A DNA stretch of 64,000 nt from Paralcaligenes sp. KSB-10 (GTDB lineage Bacteria; Pseudomonadota; Gammaproteobacteria; Burkholderiales; Burkholderiaceae_B), in assembly GCF_021266465.1 (NCBI RefSeq), contig NZ_CP089848.1:2418001-2482000 (forward strand), written 5' to 3'. The position numbers and the translations under genes are program-made. Numbering within the stretch: position 1 is the stretch's first letter; each line of letters starts with the position of its first letter. The notes beneath the pieces are model-generated. The model saw only the letters and a list, made by a program, of their open reading frames with translations. It had not been told where the DNA came from and ran no database searches. Shown here piece after piece: positions 42,656 through 51,629 of this stretch.

Positions 42656-43462
42656 CTAGGCCAGAATCAAGCCGCGATCCGCCATCCAGCGCGCCGCCTG
42701 ATCGCCCGCCAATACCCGATACTCGGCCACGCGCTGCGCACCCAGTCCGTCGCCGGCCATCGCTTCGGCCGCCGGATGACACATCAGCACATCGCCATCG
42801 CCAGCGTGTTTAAGCCATCCCGACAGCAAAGTCTGGTAGGAGGCCTCTCCACCCTGAAAATTGTACACACCCAGGAATCCATCATTCAGAGGAAAACCAT
42901 AGCGACGCGCCCGCCGCGCAAACCCATGCGCGCCCAGGAATTCGATGATCTTGGCCTTCGCCAGCAAAGACCACGACAAGCCTGGCTGAAAGCGCACCCT
43001 GGTGAAACGCAGCCAGGGCCGACACCCGGCATAACGCCGTTCCAGCTCGGACAGCAAGGCTTCGCGAATTTGCGGCAATTGGTGCACGTGCTGGTGGCCG
43101 TCGATAAAATCGGGAGCCTGGCCCAGAACCTTCTCGAAGCGATCCAACTGGCGCACAATCTGGTCTCGTACCCGGTCTGCGTCCAGGCGACGCAGATAAG
43201 CTCGGATAATCAGTTTCGATACCGGAAGGTACAAACCTGGCTGCCCCATGGCTTCGGTAAAATTCAAGTGCAGGCCCATCTGCAGGCCGCTCGCCTTGAG
43301 CGCCGCCGCATCGGCGCTGAACGCCGGCCCTTCGACCAGACAACTGGTGGCATTCAGGCGCCCCAGCCCGGCCAAACTCAGTACCGCCGCATCAATACCG
43401 GAATTCATGCCAAAATCGTCGGCGCAGATCACCATTTTTTTGCTTTTACCCTCAACCACCAC
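42656..43462 (-). CDS. ChbG/HpnK-family deacetylase, LgmC/NaxD-like
   Basis: A 268-residue carbohydrate deacetylase of the YdjC/ChbG/HpnK family. Metal ligands are seen in CADDFGMNSGID (Asp-Asp) and DGHQHVHQL (HxxxH type). In Bordetella and Francisella, relatives (LgmC, NaxD) deacetylate a polyprenyl-linked amino sugar before it is placed on lipid A. The start is GTG with GAGG 6 bases upstream. It lies beside a GtrA protein, an ArnT-like transferase and a polyprenyl glycosyltransferase, which supports the same role. Symbol withheld because orthology was not tested. Confidence 0.85.
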   Translation of the reverse strand: MVVEGKSKKMVICADDFGMNSGIDAAVLSLAGLGRLNATSCLVEGPAFSADAAALKASGLQMGLHLNFTEAMGQPGLYLPVSKLIIRAYLRRLDADRVRDQIVRQLDRFEKVLGQAPDFIDGHQHVHQLPQIREALLSELERRYAGCRPWLRFTRVRFQPGLSWSLLAKAKIIEFLGAHGFARRARRYGFPLNDGFLGVYNFQGGEASYQTLLSGWLKHAGDGDVLMCHPAAEAMAGDGLGAQRVAEYRVLAGDQAARWMADRGLILA

Positions 43463-43485
43463 GTAGTGCCTCTGGAAAACAAGTC

Positions 43486-43875
43486 ATGCGAAAAATTATC
43501 CGGCAACTGAGTTGGTTTGTTGCCGTCGGCTGCGCCGCCGCAGCCACCCACTGGCTAATTGCCGTACTGACGGTACGGTTTCTTGGGTACGCACCGCTGA
43601 TAGCCAACGTGATCGGCTGGCTGGTGGCGTTTTGCGTTTCGTTCGCAGGCCATTACCAATTCACCTTCAAGCACCAGAGAGCTCCGCTCGCCAAAGCCGC
43701 ACGGCGCTTTTTCATGGTGTCGGCCCTGGGTTTCAGTGTTAACGAAATCGCCTATGCCTATCTGCTGCGCGCCACGACTGTACGCTACGACATTTTGCTT
43801 GCGCTGATTTTAATCGCAATTGCAGCAATGACCTTTATTTTGGGCCGCTTTTGGGCGTTTCGGCACAAAACTTGA
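43486..43875 (+). CDS. GtrA-family membrane protein
   Basis: A 129-residue protein with four predicted membrane helices (for example YAPLIANVIGWLVAFCVSFA, ILLALILIAIAAMTFILGRF). GtrA-like proteins help move polyprenyl-linked sugars across the membrane. It starts only 23 bases from the divergent deacetylase gene, and its last 41 bases overlap the 3' end of the convergent ArnT-like gene. It probably serves as flippase partner of the cassette (inference). Confidence 0.88.
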   Translation: MRKIIRQLSWFVAVGCAAAATHWLIAVLTVRFLGYAPLIANVIGWLVAFCVSFAGHYQFTFKHQRAPLAKAARRFFMVSALGFSVNEIAYAYLLRATTVRYDILLALILIAIAAMTFILGRFWAFRHKT

Positions 43876-45427
43876 GCGCCGGACCCGGTTCCACTCGCCA
43901 GACACGCAACTTGCCGTATTCTGCATACACGGTCATCTCTCGCACAAACGGGAAATCATCGACGCTTTCCTTGTCGCCCATCAGCCATATCGCATCGGTC
44001 CGGGCCGTGCATAATTGGCTCGTCAAGGCCTGCGGCTGGATCAACAATTGCGCTGCCGCCTGGGGCTCGAATTCGCCGGCGTCGTAGAGTTCCTTGCGCC
44101 AGGTATCTTCGGTTTTGATGGACGGATCATCCCAGTTGGACACGACTTGCGCCGATTTGCCGCTGCGCAGGTAGAAATCCACGTCGTAACGATAACGCCC
44201 CAGCATGATGATCTTGTCCGAGGGATGAAATGACGTCCGCATCTTCGCGACCAGCGGCTTGGAGCTGGGCAGCGGCGACACCACCAGCGCAACGACCGCC
44301 ACCAGGCAAATTCCCAGAGACACGGCCAGGAAGACCGAAAAGGTACGCTGCGCCTTGTCCGAATCGCCGCCCGATCCGCCCCGCAAGCGTGCCGCAAACG
44401 GTTCAGCCAGGAAAAAAGCGAATGGAATCAGCAAAGGCAGGATATACCCCACCAGCTTGGACGCCGGCAGGGAAAAGAAAATCAGCACGACCAGCAGCCA
44501 CGACACCATCAGGCCGCGCAGGGCTCCGTGGGCCGGATTTTTCCAGTAGGCCTTGTTGGCCACGCGCCACAACTGCAGCGACCAGGGCAAACTCAACACC
44601 ACCAGCACCGGCACATAAAACCAGAAGGGATGCGGATTATTGAAGCCGGTTTCCAGGAAACGCTCGAAGTGCTGATAAATAATGTAATAGTCGAAAAATC
44701 CTGGATAACGCACCTGCATGAGGATCATCCAGGGCAGGGAAACCAGCAGGAACACACCTATGGCAGGCAAATGGAACAATCGGCGCAAGGAATCGTAGCG
44801 GCGCCGTCCCAGTAGCCAGAAGAAGATGATCCCGCCCGGCAGAACGATGCCTATCAACCCTTTGGCCAGAAACCCCAGGCCTGCAATCCCATACGCCAAC
44901 GCCAGCATCCGGCGGTAAGGCTCGCCGCGCTCGGCCCTGAATACGGCTTCGGCCGCCGCAATAACGGTGGCACTGATCATGGCCGCCACGGTCATGTCCA
45001 GATTGGCATACTGCGCAGCGCCAAATAGAAATGGCTGCGAGGCAAGAATCAGGGCGGCCACGATGGCGAGGCGCTGGCCAACGTGTTTTTTCAGAAACCA
45101 GAATGCCAGGCTCACTATCAGGGTGGCCGCCAGCACCGAAGTAAGACGCGCCGCCCACTCATTCACTCCGAAGAGTTCCATGGATAACGCGGTAATCCAG
45201 TAGAACAGGGGAGGCTTGTGGAAAAAAGGCAAACCGTCCAGACGCGGCACCGCCCAGTCGCCGAGCTTGAGCATGCCCCATGCCACACCCACATACCGAC
45301 CCTCGTCGGGCAGAATCAGGGGTCGAGTCCATGCCGTGGCCGACAGCCAGATCACCGTTGCCAAGGCAACCAGCCAGGTCGACTGCACATCAAGAGCTCT
45401 GGAAACCAGGCTGGAAAGGCGTTTCAT
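43835..45427 (-). CDS. ArnT-like (GT83/GT39) lipid A glycosyltransferase
   Basis: A 530-residue polytopic membrane glycosyltransferase. The acidic motif near the N-terminus, LPDEGRYVGVAWGM (about residues 40-53), and PFFHKPPLFYWITAL are ArnT hallmarks; about twelve helices and a C-terminal periplasmic domain follow. ArnT proteins transfer an aminosugar from undecaprenyl phosphate to lipid A phosphates; in Bordetella the homolog LgmB transfers glucosamine. I chose the ATG at 45427; a TTG one codon earlier is in frame. It lies 75 bases after the GT2 gene. Confidence 0.88.
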   Translation of the reverse strand: MKRLSSLVSRALDVQSTWLVALATVIWLSATAWTRPLILPDEGRYVGVAWGMLKLGDWAVPRLDGLPFFHKPPLFYWITALSMELFGVNEWAARLTSVLAATLIVSLAFWFLKKHVGQRLAIVAALILASQPFLFGAAQYANLDMTVAAMISATVIAAAEAVFRAERGEPYRRMLALAYGIAGLGFLAKGLIGIVLPGGIIFFWLLGRRRYDSLRRLFHLPAIGVFLLVSLPWMILMQVRYPGFFDYYIIYQHFERFLETGFNNPHPFWFYVPVLVVLSLPWSLQLWRVANKAYWKNPAHGALRGLMVSWLLVVLIFFSLPASKLVGYILPLLIPFAFFLAEPFAARLRGGSGGDSDKAQRTFSVFLAVSLGICLVAVVALVVSPLPSSKPLVAKMRTSFHPSDKIIMLGRYRYDVDFYLRSGKSAQVVSNWDDPSIKTEDTWRKELYDAGEFEPQAAAQLLIQPQALTSQLCTARTDAIWLMGDKESVDDFPFVREMTVYAEYGKLRVWRVEPGPALKFCAETPKSGPK

Positions 45428-45502
45428 CAAAAAGATTTCCTACATCAAAGCATTACAGCCGTGTACCGCGAATTGACTGGCCCGGAGCAAAACGGGAGGC
45501 AG

Positions 45503-46522
45503 TCAAACCGGGCCGGAAGACTCGGAAGCGCGAACCGTTACGCGCGGCGTCTCAGCCCCTGCCGTTGCGGGCCGGGAATCATGCAAACCGGTGCCGATTT
45601 GTTTGCGCAATAGATAGACGGGGCGATTTTTAACTTCACCGAAAATGCGGGCCACATATTCACCCAGGACACCCAGAGAGATCAGATTGACGCCGGCAAA
45701 AAACAGCACCACGGCAATCAGGGTCGTCCAGCCCTGAACCGGATCGCCATACAGCAGATGGTTGATCACCACATACAGCCCGTAGGCAAACGAGATCAGC
45801 GACAAAGTCGCACCCGACAGACTCAGCATGCGCAAGGGCCACGTGGTAAATGCAGTGATGCCGTCGATGGCAAAGCGAAACAGCTTGAAGGGCTTGAAAC
45901 GGGTGGTGCCATGCAGGCGCTCGGGCGGCGAATAATACAGGGGCTCGGAACGAAATCCCACCCAGGCGAAAAGGCCTTTCATGAAACGATTGCGCTCGGG
46001 CAGCATCAGCAGCGCATCGACCACGGCGCGATCCATGAGACGGAAATCGCCGGCATTTTCCGGCACCTTCAGGCCTCCTGACGTGCGCATCATTTGATAG
46101 AACAATTTGGTGCCCCAGCGCTTGAACACCGATTCGTCGCTGCGCGTGGCCCGCACCGCATACACCATTTCAATACCCTCCTGCCAGCGCTCGAGCATGG
46201 TGGGAATCAGCGCCGGTGGATGCTGCAAGTCGGCATCCATGCACACAACCACTTGCCCGCGGGCCATGTCGAGTCCGGCGCTAAGCGCGGCTTCCTTGCC
46301 GAAATTTCTGGAAAGCTGAAGGTAAACCACCTGTGGGTGTTCCTGCACCCAACGGGCCAAAGTGATCGGAGTGTGGTCTGTGCTTCCGTCGTCGACGACT
46401 ATGATTTCATAGGCCGGCGCCAACGTTTTCAATACCGCGATCAGGGCCGGCAAGAGAACGTTCAGGTTCGCTTCTTCATTCAGACACGGAACTACACAAC
46501 TGATAGAGGATGGCTGGGGCAT
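45503..46522 (-). CDS. Polyprenyl-phosphate glycosyltransferase, GT2 (ArnC/GtrB type)
   Basis: A 339-residue GT2 enzyme that loads a sugar onto undecaprenyl phosphate. Motifs: VVPCLNEE, VVDDGSTDHT and MDADLQHPP (metal-binding DAD region). Two C-terminal hydrophobic helices (about 235-255 and 270-292) anchor it. It is the counterpart of LgmA/ArnC in the cassette. The ATG at 46522 was chosen; the ribosome binding site is weak and the frame is open to 46570. Confidence 0.9.
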   Translation of the reverse strand: MPQPSSISCVVPCLNEEANLNVLLPALIAVLKTLAPAYEIIVVDDGSTDHTPITLARWVQEHPQVVYLQLSRNFGKEAALSAGLDMARGQVVVCMDADLQHPPALIPTMLERWQEGIEMVYAVRATRSDESVFKRWGTKLFYQMMRTSGGLKVPENAGDFRLMDRAVVDALLMLPERNRFMKGLFAWVGFRSEPLYYSPPERLHGTTRFKPFKLFRFAIDGITAFTTWPLRMLSLSGATLSLISFAYGLYVVINHLLYGDPVQGWTTLIAVVLFFAGVNLISLGVLGEYVARIFGEVKNRPVYLLRKQIGTGLHDSRPATAGAETPRVTVRASESSGPV

Positions 46523-46813
46523 ATTTCTGGTAGCGCCCTGCCGATACTCGTTGGCGGGGCATCGGTACAAGGCGCAAGGGGCTCTCAGGCAATGGAATTA
46601 AGACACGCGAAGGACGGCAGGCACACCTGCAGCGCACAATACCGGCCAGCCATGCAGGCCATTTATAGCACGCCCGTTGAACCTCGACGACAGGCATCGC
46701 TTCGCAACCCCTTGCATTGTCACCGATTATGGCTATTTCAACATCATTTTTCGCCAAAGCCGGCTCATCGCAAGCCGCCCTGCCCGCGATTGACGCCATC
46801 GCGGTTTTTTAAT

Positions 46814-46836
46814 AAGATACATAAAATATATACCTT
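46814..46836. promoter_or_regulatory. Candidate NsrR operator
   Basis: The 23-base palindrome reads AAGATACATAA-A-ATATATACCTT. It follows the known NsrR arrangement of two 11-base half sites around one base (consensus half AAGATGCATTT). It lies 81 bases before the globin gene, in the 394-base gap after the GT2 gene, and a NsrR-type gene ends this operon. Nothing else recognisable is in the gap. Confidence 0.75.
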
Positions 46837-46916
46837 ATGAATTTCAGGCGCGATTTTTCGATGTGCGCCTGCGATCGACTACCGAATTCAACGCCTCTTA
46901 CTGGAGACCTACCCCC

Positions 46917-47321
46917 ATGGCGAACCGCGACCTCTGCACCGAAGAAGAAATCATTGCGCTGGTTCATGGTTTCTATGGCCGGGTACGCTCCGATGCCAGG
47001 CTGGGGCCCATATTCAATGCCCACGTCAAGGATTGGGACACGCACCTGGCCAAAATGGTAAGTTTCTGGTCTTCGCTGCTGCGTGGTACTGCCACCTACC
47101 GCGGCACACCCATGCCTACCCACATTGCTTTGCCGGGGCTCGATGCCAGCCTGTTCCAGCAATGGCTGGCGTTGTTTCACCAAACTACCGCGGAATTGCC
47201 CAACCGTCCCTTTGCCGAACAAGCCGAAGAGTTCGCCCAGCGCATTGCCCGCAGCCTATGGTACGGATACCAACTCAACAACGAGCCCGATCACGCCCCT
47301 TCGGAGATCGTCAATGTCTAA
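46917..47321 (+). CDS. Group III truncated hemoglobin
   Basis: A 134-residue truncated globin of group III. The family pattern is visible in EEEIIALVHGFYGRVRSDARLG, HVKDWDTHLAKMVSFWSSLL, and THIALPGLDASLFQQWLALF, which includes the likely proximal His. It probably detoxifies nitric oxide or protects from nitrosative stress. GGAG lies 10 bases before the ATG at 46917. It overlaps nnrS by 8 bases and sits behind a NsrR site. Confidence 0.9.
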   Translation: MANRDLCTEEEIIALVHGFYGRVRSDARLGPIFNAHVKDWDTHLAKMVSFWSSLLRGTATYRGTPMPTHIALPGLDASLFQQWLALFHQTTAELPNRPFAEQAEEFAQRIARSLWYGYQLNNEPDHAPSEIVNV

Positions 47322-48576
47322 TTTCGTGCAAATCGACGAACAGACGCCACAAACGCACGGCAGCCCGCAGCTCAGCGCCTTCCTTGCCATGGGGTTCCGC
47401 CCCTTGTACATGGCGGGCTGCGGCTGGGCGCTGGTCTCGATTGCCATCTGGATTTTCGCGCCGTTTCTGATCGGACAACCGCTTTCAGGCGTAGCCTGGC
47501 ATGCCCACGAAATGCTGTGGGGTTTCATTGCCACCATAGCCGTGGCCTTCCTGCTGACGGCCAGCGCCACCTGGACCGGCTTCAACCCCCTCAAAGGCAA
47601 AGCGCTGGGCCTGATCTGCATTTTGTGGATAGCGGCGCGCCTGGGTTACCTGCTTGGAGGCACTGTTGGCTTTCGCATTGCCTGCCTGTGCGAATCCGCC
47701 TTTTTCCTGATCAGCGCCCTTGCACTGCTGCGCGTCATGCACAAAGCCAAAAGCAAACGCAATTACGGCATTCCGTGGCTGGTGTTGGGTTTGGGCGTAG
47801 CCAACGCCTTGTATCTGCAGGCCGCGCTCCGTGGCGACTATGCCTTGCTTATGCAGCGTTTTAACCTGGGCCTGGTCTGCATGGCGGTGATCGCCCTTTT
47901 GATTGCGCGCCGCATCATTCCATTTTTTGCCATGCGCGCCGTTACCGGGCTCAAGCTGCCCATGCTCACACGCAGTGGACAGGCTCAATTGGTCATCGGC
48001 CTGCTGGCCATTCTTTTCGGCATAACCGGTTTCATGTCCTCCATGGCCGGGGCGCTGGCTGCGGCGGGCGCCATCAGCCTGTACCAGATAGCAGCCTGGA
48101 AGCCACTGGCCGTACGCGGCAACCCCCTGCTATGGATACTTTATGTAGGCTATGCCGCCCTGGGGCTTGGTTTGATCGCGGCCGCGGCTTACATCGGCGG
48201 CATTGAATCCGGCCCTCTGGCACGGCCCGCCACCCATGTGCATATCATCGCCATGGGCGGCTTTGCCATATTGATCATAGGTATGGTGACCCGCACGGCG
48301 CTGGGTCACCTGGGGCGCCCGCTGGCGCTCGATTCCAGCATGCGTGCCAGCTATGCACTAATGATCGCTGCGGTATTGCTGCGTCTGAGCGCCTTGTGGC
48401 CCAGCGCCGCAAGCCTCTGGTTGTTGCAGGCCGCCGCACTTTGCTGGATAGCCGCCCTGGCCCTGTACCTGTGGCGTTTCACGCCCATGCTGATCCGGCC
48501 GCGCCCGAATTCGCCCCCCTCTATCGGCAGCCACGAAAAACAGGTCAAAATTTCGCTCAAGCCCAAAACGCCATGA
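47314..48576 (+). CDS. nnrS: NnrS family heme-copper membrane protein
   Basis: A 420-residue protein with about twelve helices. FRPLYMAGCGWALVSI and VAWHAHEMLWGFIATIAVAFLL near the N-terminus and THVHIIAMGGFAILIIGMVTR in the second half contain the conserved histidines of NnrS. It relieves nitrosative stress. The ATG at 47314 overlaps the globin stop codon and has GGAG 7 bases upstream; the longer open frame from 47083 lies inside the globin gene. Confidence 0.93.
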   Translation: MSNFVQIDEQTPQTHGSPQLSAFLAMGFRPLYMAGCGWALVSIAIWIFAPFLIGQPLSGVAWHAHEMLWGFIATIAVAFLLTASATWTGFNPLKGKALGLICILWIAARLGYLLGGTVGFRIACLCESAFFLISALALLRVMHKAKSKRNYGIPWLVLGLGVANALYLQAALRGDYALLMQRFNLGLVCMAVIALLIARRIIPFFAMRAVTGLKLPMLTRSGQAQLVIGLLAILFGITGFMSSMAGALAAAGAISLYQIAAWKPLAVRGNPLLWILYVGYAALGLGLIAAAAYIGGIESGPLARPATHVHIIAMGGFAILIIGMVTRTALGHLGRPLALDSSMRASYALMIAAVLLRLSALWPSAASLWLLQAAALCWIAALALYLWRFTPMLIRPRPNSPPSIGSHEKQVKISLKPKTP

Positions 48577-48652
48577 TCGACGCCTCGCCCCGTCCGCAAC
48601 GGTCCTTCATGACAGGCGCAATCGCCTTGCGCCTCCGAGCCGGGGCCAGCCC

Positions 48653-49138
48653 ATGCGCCTGACCACTCTCACCGACTACGCGATGCGCTTGCTCATGTAC
48701 GTAGGCCAGCATCCGGAACGCCTCTGCACAATCTCGGAAATTGCCCATGCCTACGGCATTTCCGAACCGCATCTCATGAAGATCACCCACCGACTGGGGC
48801 AACAGGGCTGGATCGAAACCGTGCGCGGCAAGAACGGCGGCATGCGGCTGGCGCTCGCGCCCAAAGACATCAATCTGGGAGCCGTGCTGCGCGATACTGA
48901 AAACGATCTGGAACTGGTCGAATGCTTCGGCTCGGGCAATACATGCTCGCTCAGCGGCCGCTGCCGGCTGACCGCCATCATCGACGGCGCGCTGCAACAG
49001 TTCCTGCGGCATCTCGATCATTATTCGCTGGCCGATATCCTTCCCGATGCCGACCAGGAGCCAGTCCATCGGCGATCGGACGAACGCCCCTTGACGCTGG
49101 TTCGATCCATCGCACAGGGCCGTTCCTCTCAATCATGA
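48653..49138 (+). CDS. nsrR: Nitric-oxide-sensing Rrf2-family repressor NsrR
   Basis: A 161-residue Rrf2 protein. The N-terminal MRLTTLTDYAMRLLMYVG and the wing RGKNGGMRLA match NsrR closely. Three cysteines for the iron-sulfur cluster are in VECFGSGNTCSLSGRCRL. It represses nitric-oxide defence genes until NO damages the cluster. It is the third gene after a NsrR operator, so the operon is likely self-controlled. A strong hairpin starts at its stop codon. Confidence 0.92.
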   Translation: MRLTTLTDYAMRLLMYVGQHPERLCTISEIAHAYGISEPHLMKITHRLGQQGWIETVRGKNGGMRLALAPKDINLGAVLRDTENDLELVECFGSGNTCSLSGRCRLTAIIDGALQQFLRHLDHYSLADILPDADQEPVHRRSDERPLTLVRSIAQGRSSQS

Positions 49139-49167
49139 AATAGGCAAGAGTGTGATCTTGCCTATTT
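49138..49167 (+). terminator. Hairpin terminator after nsrR
   Basis: A perfect 12-base stem (AAATAGGCAAGA) with loop GTGTGA starts at the last base of the nsrR stop codon and ends in TTT. Its position fits a terminator of the globin-nnrS-nsrR operon. Confidence 0.75.
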
Positions 49168-49289
49168 GCTCAAGCCCCGAAATTACCTCATGCCCCGGGC
49201 CGGGTTGACGCAGGCCATCAGGAACACAACAAAATTGCCACGGCTGTAGAATCAAGGCACAACAAGATACCTTCGGACAATGAAAAATC

Positions 49290-50414
49290 ATGAAAATCAG
49301 AGCCGCACTTTTACGTGAAATCGGAACACCCGCCCCCTACGCCGATAGCCGGCCGCTGCAGATAGCTCAGGTGGAGCTGGATCCACCCGCATTCGGTGAA
49401 GTATTGATAAAAATCCAGGTGGCCGGCCTATGTCATTCGGATCTCTCGGTCATCAACGGCGATCGTCCGCGGGGGGTTCCCATCGTACTGGGCCATGAAT
49501 CGTCTGCCGAGGTGGTCGAGGTGGGACCGGGCGTGTCGGACCTCAAGGCCGGCGACCATGTCGTTATGGTTTTCGTACCGAGCTGCGGATGCTGCCATCC
49601 CTGCATGGAAGGCCGTCCGGCCCTGTGCGAGCCCGGCGCCGCGGCCAATTCCAAGGGAACCTTGCTGAGCGGCGAACGCCGCCTGCATATTGGCGGCGAA
49701 TACCTGAACCACCATATTGGGGTATCGTGCTTTGCCGATTATGCAGTCGTGTCCAGGCGTTCGTGCGTCAAGGTGAACGCCGATATCACGCATCGCGAAG
49801 CGGCGCTATTTGGTTGCGCCGTGCTCACTGGGGCCGGGGCCGTGATTAATCGCGGCAAAATCAAGGTTGGCGATACAGCCGCAATCGTCGGCCTGGGCGG
49901 CGTGGGCCTAAGCGCTTTGCTGGCGGCCGCCGCGGCCGGCGCACGACGTATCGTTGCCGTAGACCTGAGCGACGAGAAACTGGCTCTGGCAGGACAGTTG
50001 GGCGCCACCCACCTGATCAATCCCAAGAACATAAAGACCGACGCCGACCTTTACGACGCGGCCGGCGGCCAGGTTGATTACGGTTTTGACATGGCCGGGG
50101 CCGTCGCGGCATTCGACATGGCCTATAAGCTGACGCGGCGCGGCGGCACTACCATTACGTCCGGCCTTCCCAACCCCAAGCTGCACTTCCCCTTATCCCT
50201 GTCGCAGATGGTGGGCGAAGAGCGTGAAATTCGCGGCAGCTATCTGGGCTCGGGTGTGCCGGCAATCGATATCGGCCGCTACATAGACCTGTACAAGGCA
50301 GGCCGGCTGCCTGTCGACAAATTGCTGGGGCGAACCTTTACACTGGACCAGGTCAACGAAGGCTTCGACCATCTCGCCTCTGGCTCCAGCCTGCGCGACG
50401 CCATTATCTTTTAA
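49290..50414 (+). CDS. Zinc-dependent alcohol dehydrogenase (MDR family)
   Basis: A 374-residue medium-chain dehydrogenase. Catalytic zinc ligands are in GLCHSDLSV and LGHESSAEV, and the structural zinc cysteines in CGCCHPCMEGRPALC. The NAD motif is VGLGGVGLSALLA. The layout resembles class III-like dehydrogenases, but the substrate is unclear. It lies after the nitric-oxide operon without a visible NsrR palindrome of its own. A hairpin terminator follows. Confidence 0.92.
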   Translation: MKIRAALLREIGTPAPYADSRPLQIAQVELDPPAFGEVLIKIQVAGLCHSDLSVINGDRPRGVPIVLGHESSAEVVEVGPGVSDLKAGDHVVMVFVPSCGCCHPCMEGRPALCEPGAAANSKGTLLSGERRLHIGGEYLNHHIGVSCFADYAVVSRRSCVKVNADITHREAALFGCAVLTGAGAVINRGKIKVGDTAAIVGLGGVGLSALLAAAAAGARRIVAVDLSDEKLALAGQLGATHLINPKNIKTDADLYDAAGGQVDYGFDMAGAVAAFDMAYKLTRRGGTTITSGLPNPKLHFPLSLSQMVGEEREIRGSYLGSGVPAIDIGRYIDLYKAGRLPVDKLLGRTFTLDQVNEGFDHLASGSSLRDAIIF

Positions 50415-50417
50415 AGC

Positions 50418-50440
50418 AAGGGCGACCCTTGGTCGCCCTT
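50418..50440. terminator. Hairpin terminator between adh and dacC
   Basis: A perfect 10-base stem (AAGGGCGACC) with a 3-base loop begins 4 bases after the alcohol dehydrogenase stop codon. It separates convergent genes and can end transcription from either side. Confidence 0.75.
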
Positions 50441-50465
50441 CGTGTTAGTACCGATAGAACGGGTG

Positions 50466-51629
50466 TCAAACCAGGCCGCGCGCCTGCTCTACCCATAGGG
50501 CAAGGGAATCCCAGGCTCGTCCGAAAAAGCCGGACTGTGCAACGCCACTTAGCGCTACGAGCGGCAATTCCAGCGGCTTGCCGTCAATGGTCACATGCAG
50601 AGTCGCCACTTTGCTATGCGCGGCGATCGGCGCGACCAGCGGCCCATTTGTGCTGATCTTGGGTACGCCGGCAATGCGCGCCGAGCGCGGCAGGGTCAGG
50701 TACACATCGTGCTCGAACCCCAGCTTCACGTCATCCTGCCGCCCTTTCCATACTCGCGGCGTGGCCACTACCTGCCCCTTGCCATACAGCTTGACGGTCT
50801 CGAAGTTCTGAAAGCCCCAATTCAACAACGTCAGGCTTTCCTGCGTACGGGCTTTGTCGGAGGGAGTGCCCAAAACGACGGACACAAGGCGGCGCTGCAC
50901 CGAGCCTTCGGGCCGCAGCGCCGAGGCGATCATGCAATAACCCGCCGATTCGGTATGACCGGTTTTCAGGCCATCCACCGTGGGATCCAGCCACAACAGG
51001 CGATTGCGGTTGCGCTGGGTAATTTTGTCGTACGTGAATTGCCGGGTCGAATCGTAGCCCTTGTAGAGGACTGGAAAATCCTGAATCAGATGCCTGGATA
51101 GCACCGACAAATCGCGGGCACTGGAATACGTACCTGGATTGGGCAAACCGTTCGGATTGGCAAAATGCGTGCCATGCAAGCCCATGGCCTGGGCCGTCTG
51201 GTTCATTTGCGCGACGAATGCATTGACACTGCCGGAAGTTGCCTCGGCCAGGGCCACGGCGGCATCGTTGCCCGACTGCACCAACAGGCCATACAGCAAC
51301 TGGTCGATGGTGACCTGCTTGCCGGGCTCCAGAAACATTTTCGAACTGCCCGGAGCGATGTCCCGGACGCTGCGCGACACGGTCACGACCTGCTGCTTGT
51401 CAAGCTTGTGCTCTTTGATGGCCTTGAACACCAGGTACGCCGTCATTATTTTGGTCAGCGAAGCGGGTTCAATGCGCTCGTCGGCATTCTGTTCGGCAAT
51501 CACCGTGCCGCTTTGCGCGTCGAGCAGCAGCCACGCCTTGGCCGTCAAACTGGGAACCGGAACCGTCTGGGCTACGGCGCCCGTTGCAAAGCCCACGGCC
51601 ACACACAAACTTACTATCAGTTTCTTCAT
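50466..51629 (-). CDS. dacC: D-alanyl-D-alanine carboxypeptidase (PBP5/6 type)
   Basis: A 387-residue penicillin-binding protein with signal peptide (about 1-20, ATGAVA). Catalytic motifs are S57-L-T-K60, S119-G-N121 and K222-T-G224. A C-terminal PBP5-like domain and a final amphipathic anchor (WDSLALWVEQARGLV) are present. It trims terminal D-Ala from peptidoglycan pentapeptides. Its ATG overlaps the stop codon of the ClC channel gene by 4 bases, an odd pairing that implies coupled expression. Confidence 0.95.
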   Translation of the reverse strand: MKKLIVSLCVAVGFATGAVAQTVPVPSLTAKAWLLLDAQSGTVIAEQNADERIEPASLTKIMTAYLVFKAIKEHKLDKQQVVTVSRSVRDIAPGSSKMFLEPGKQVTIDQLLYGLLVQSGNDAAVALAEATSGSVNAFVAQMNQTAQAMGLHGTHFANPNGLPNPGTYSSARDLSVLSRHLIQDFPVLYKGYDSTRQFTYDKITQRNRNRLLWLDPTVDGLKTGHTESAGYCMIASALRPEGSVQRRLVSVVLGTPSDKARTQESLTLLNWGFQNFETVKLYGKGQVVATPRVWKGRQDDVKLGFEHDVYLTLPRSARIAGVPKISTNGPLVAPIAAHSKVATLHVTIDGKPLELPLVALSGVAQSGFFGRAWDSLALWVEQARGLV

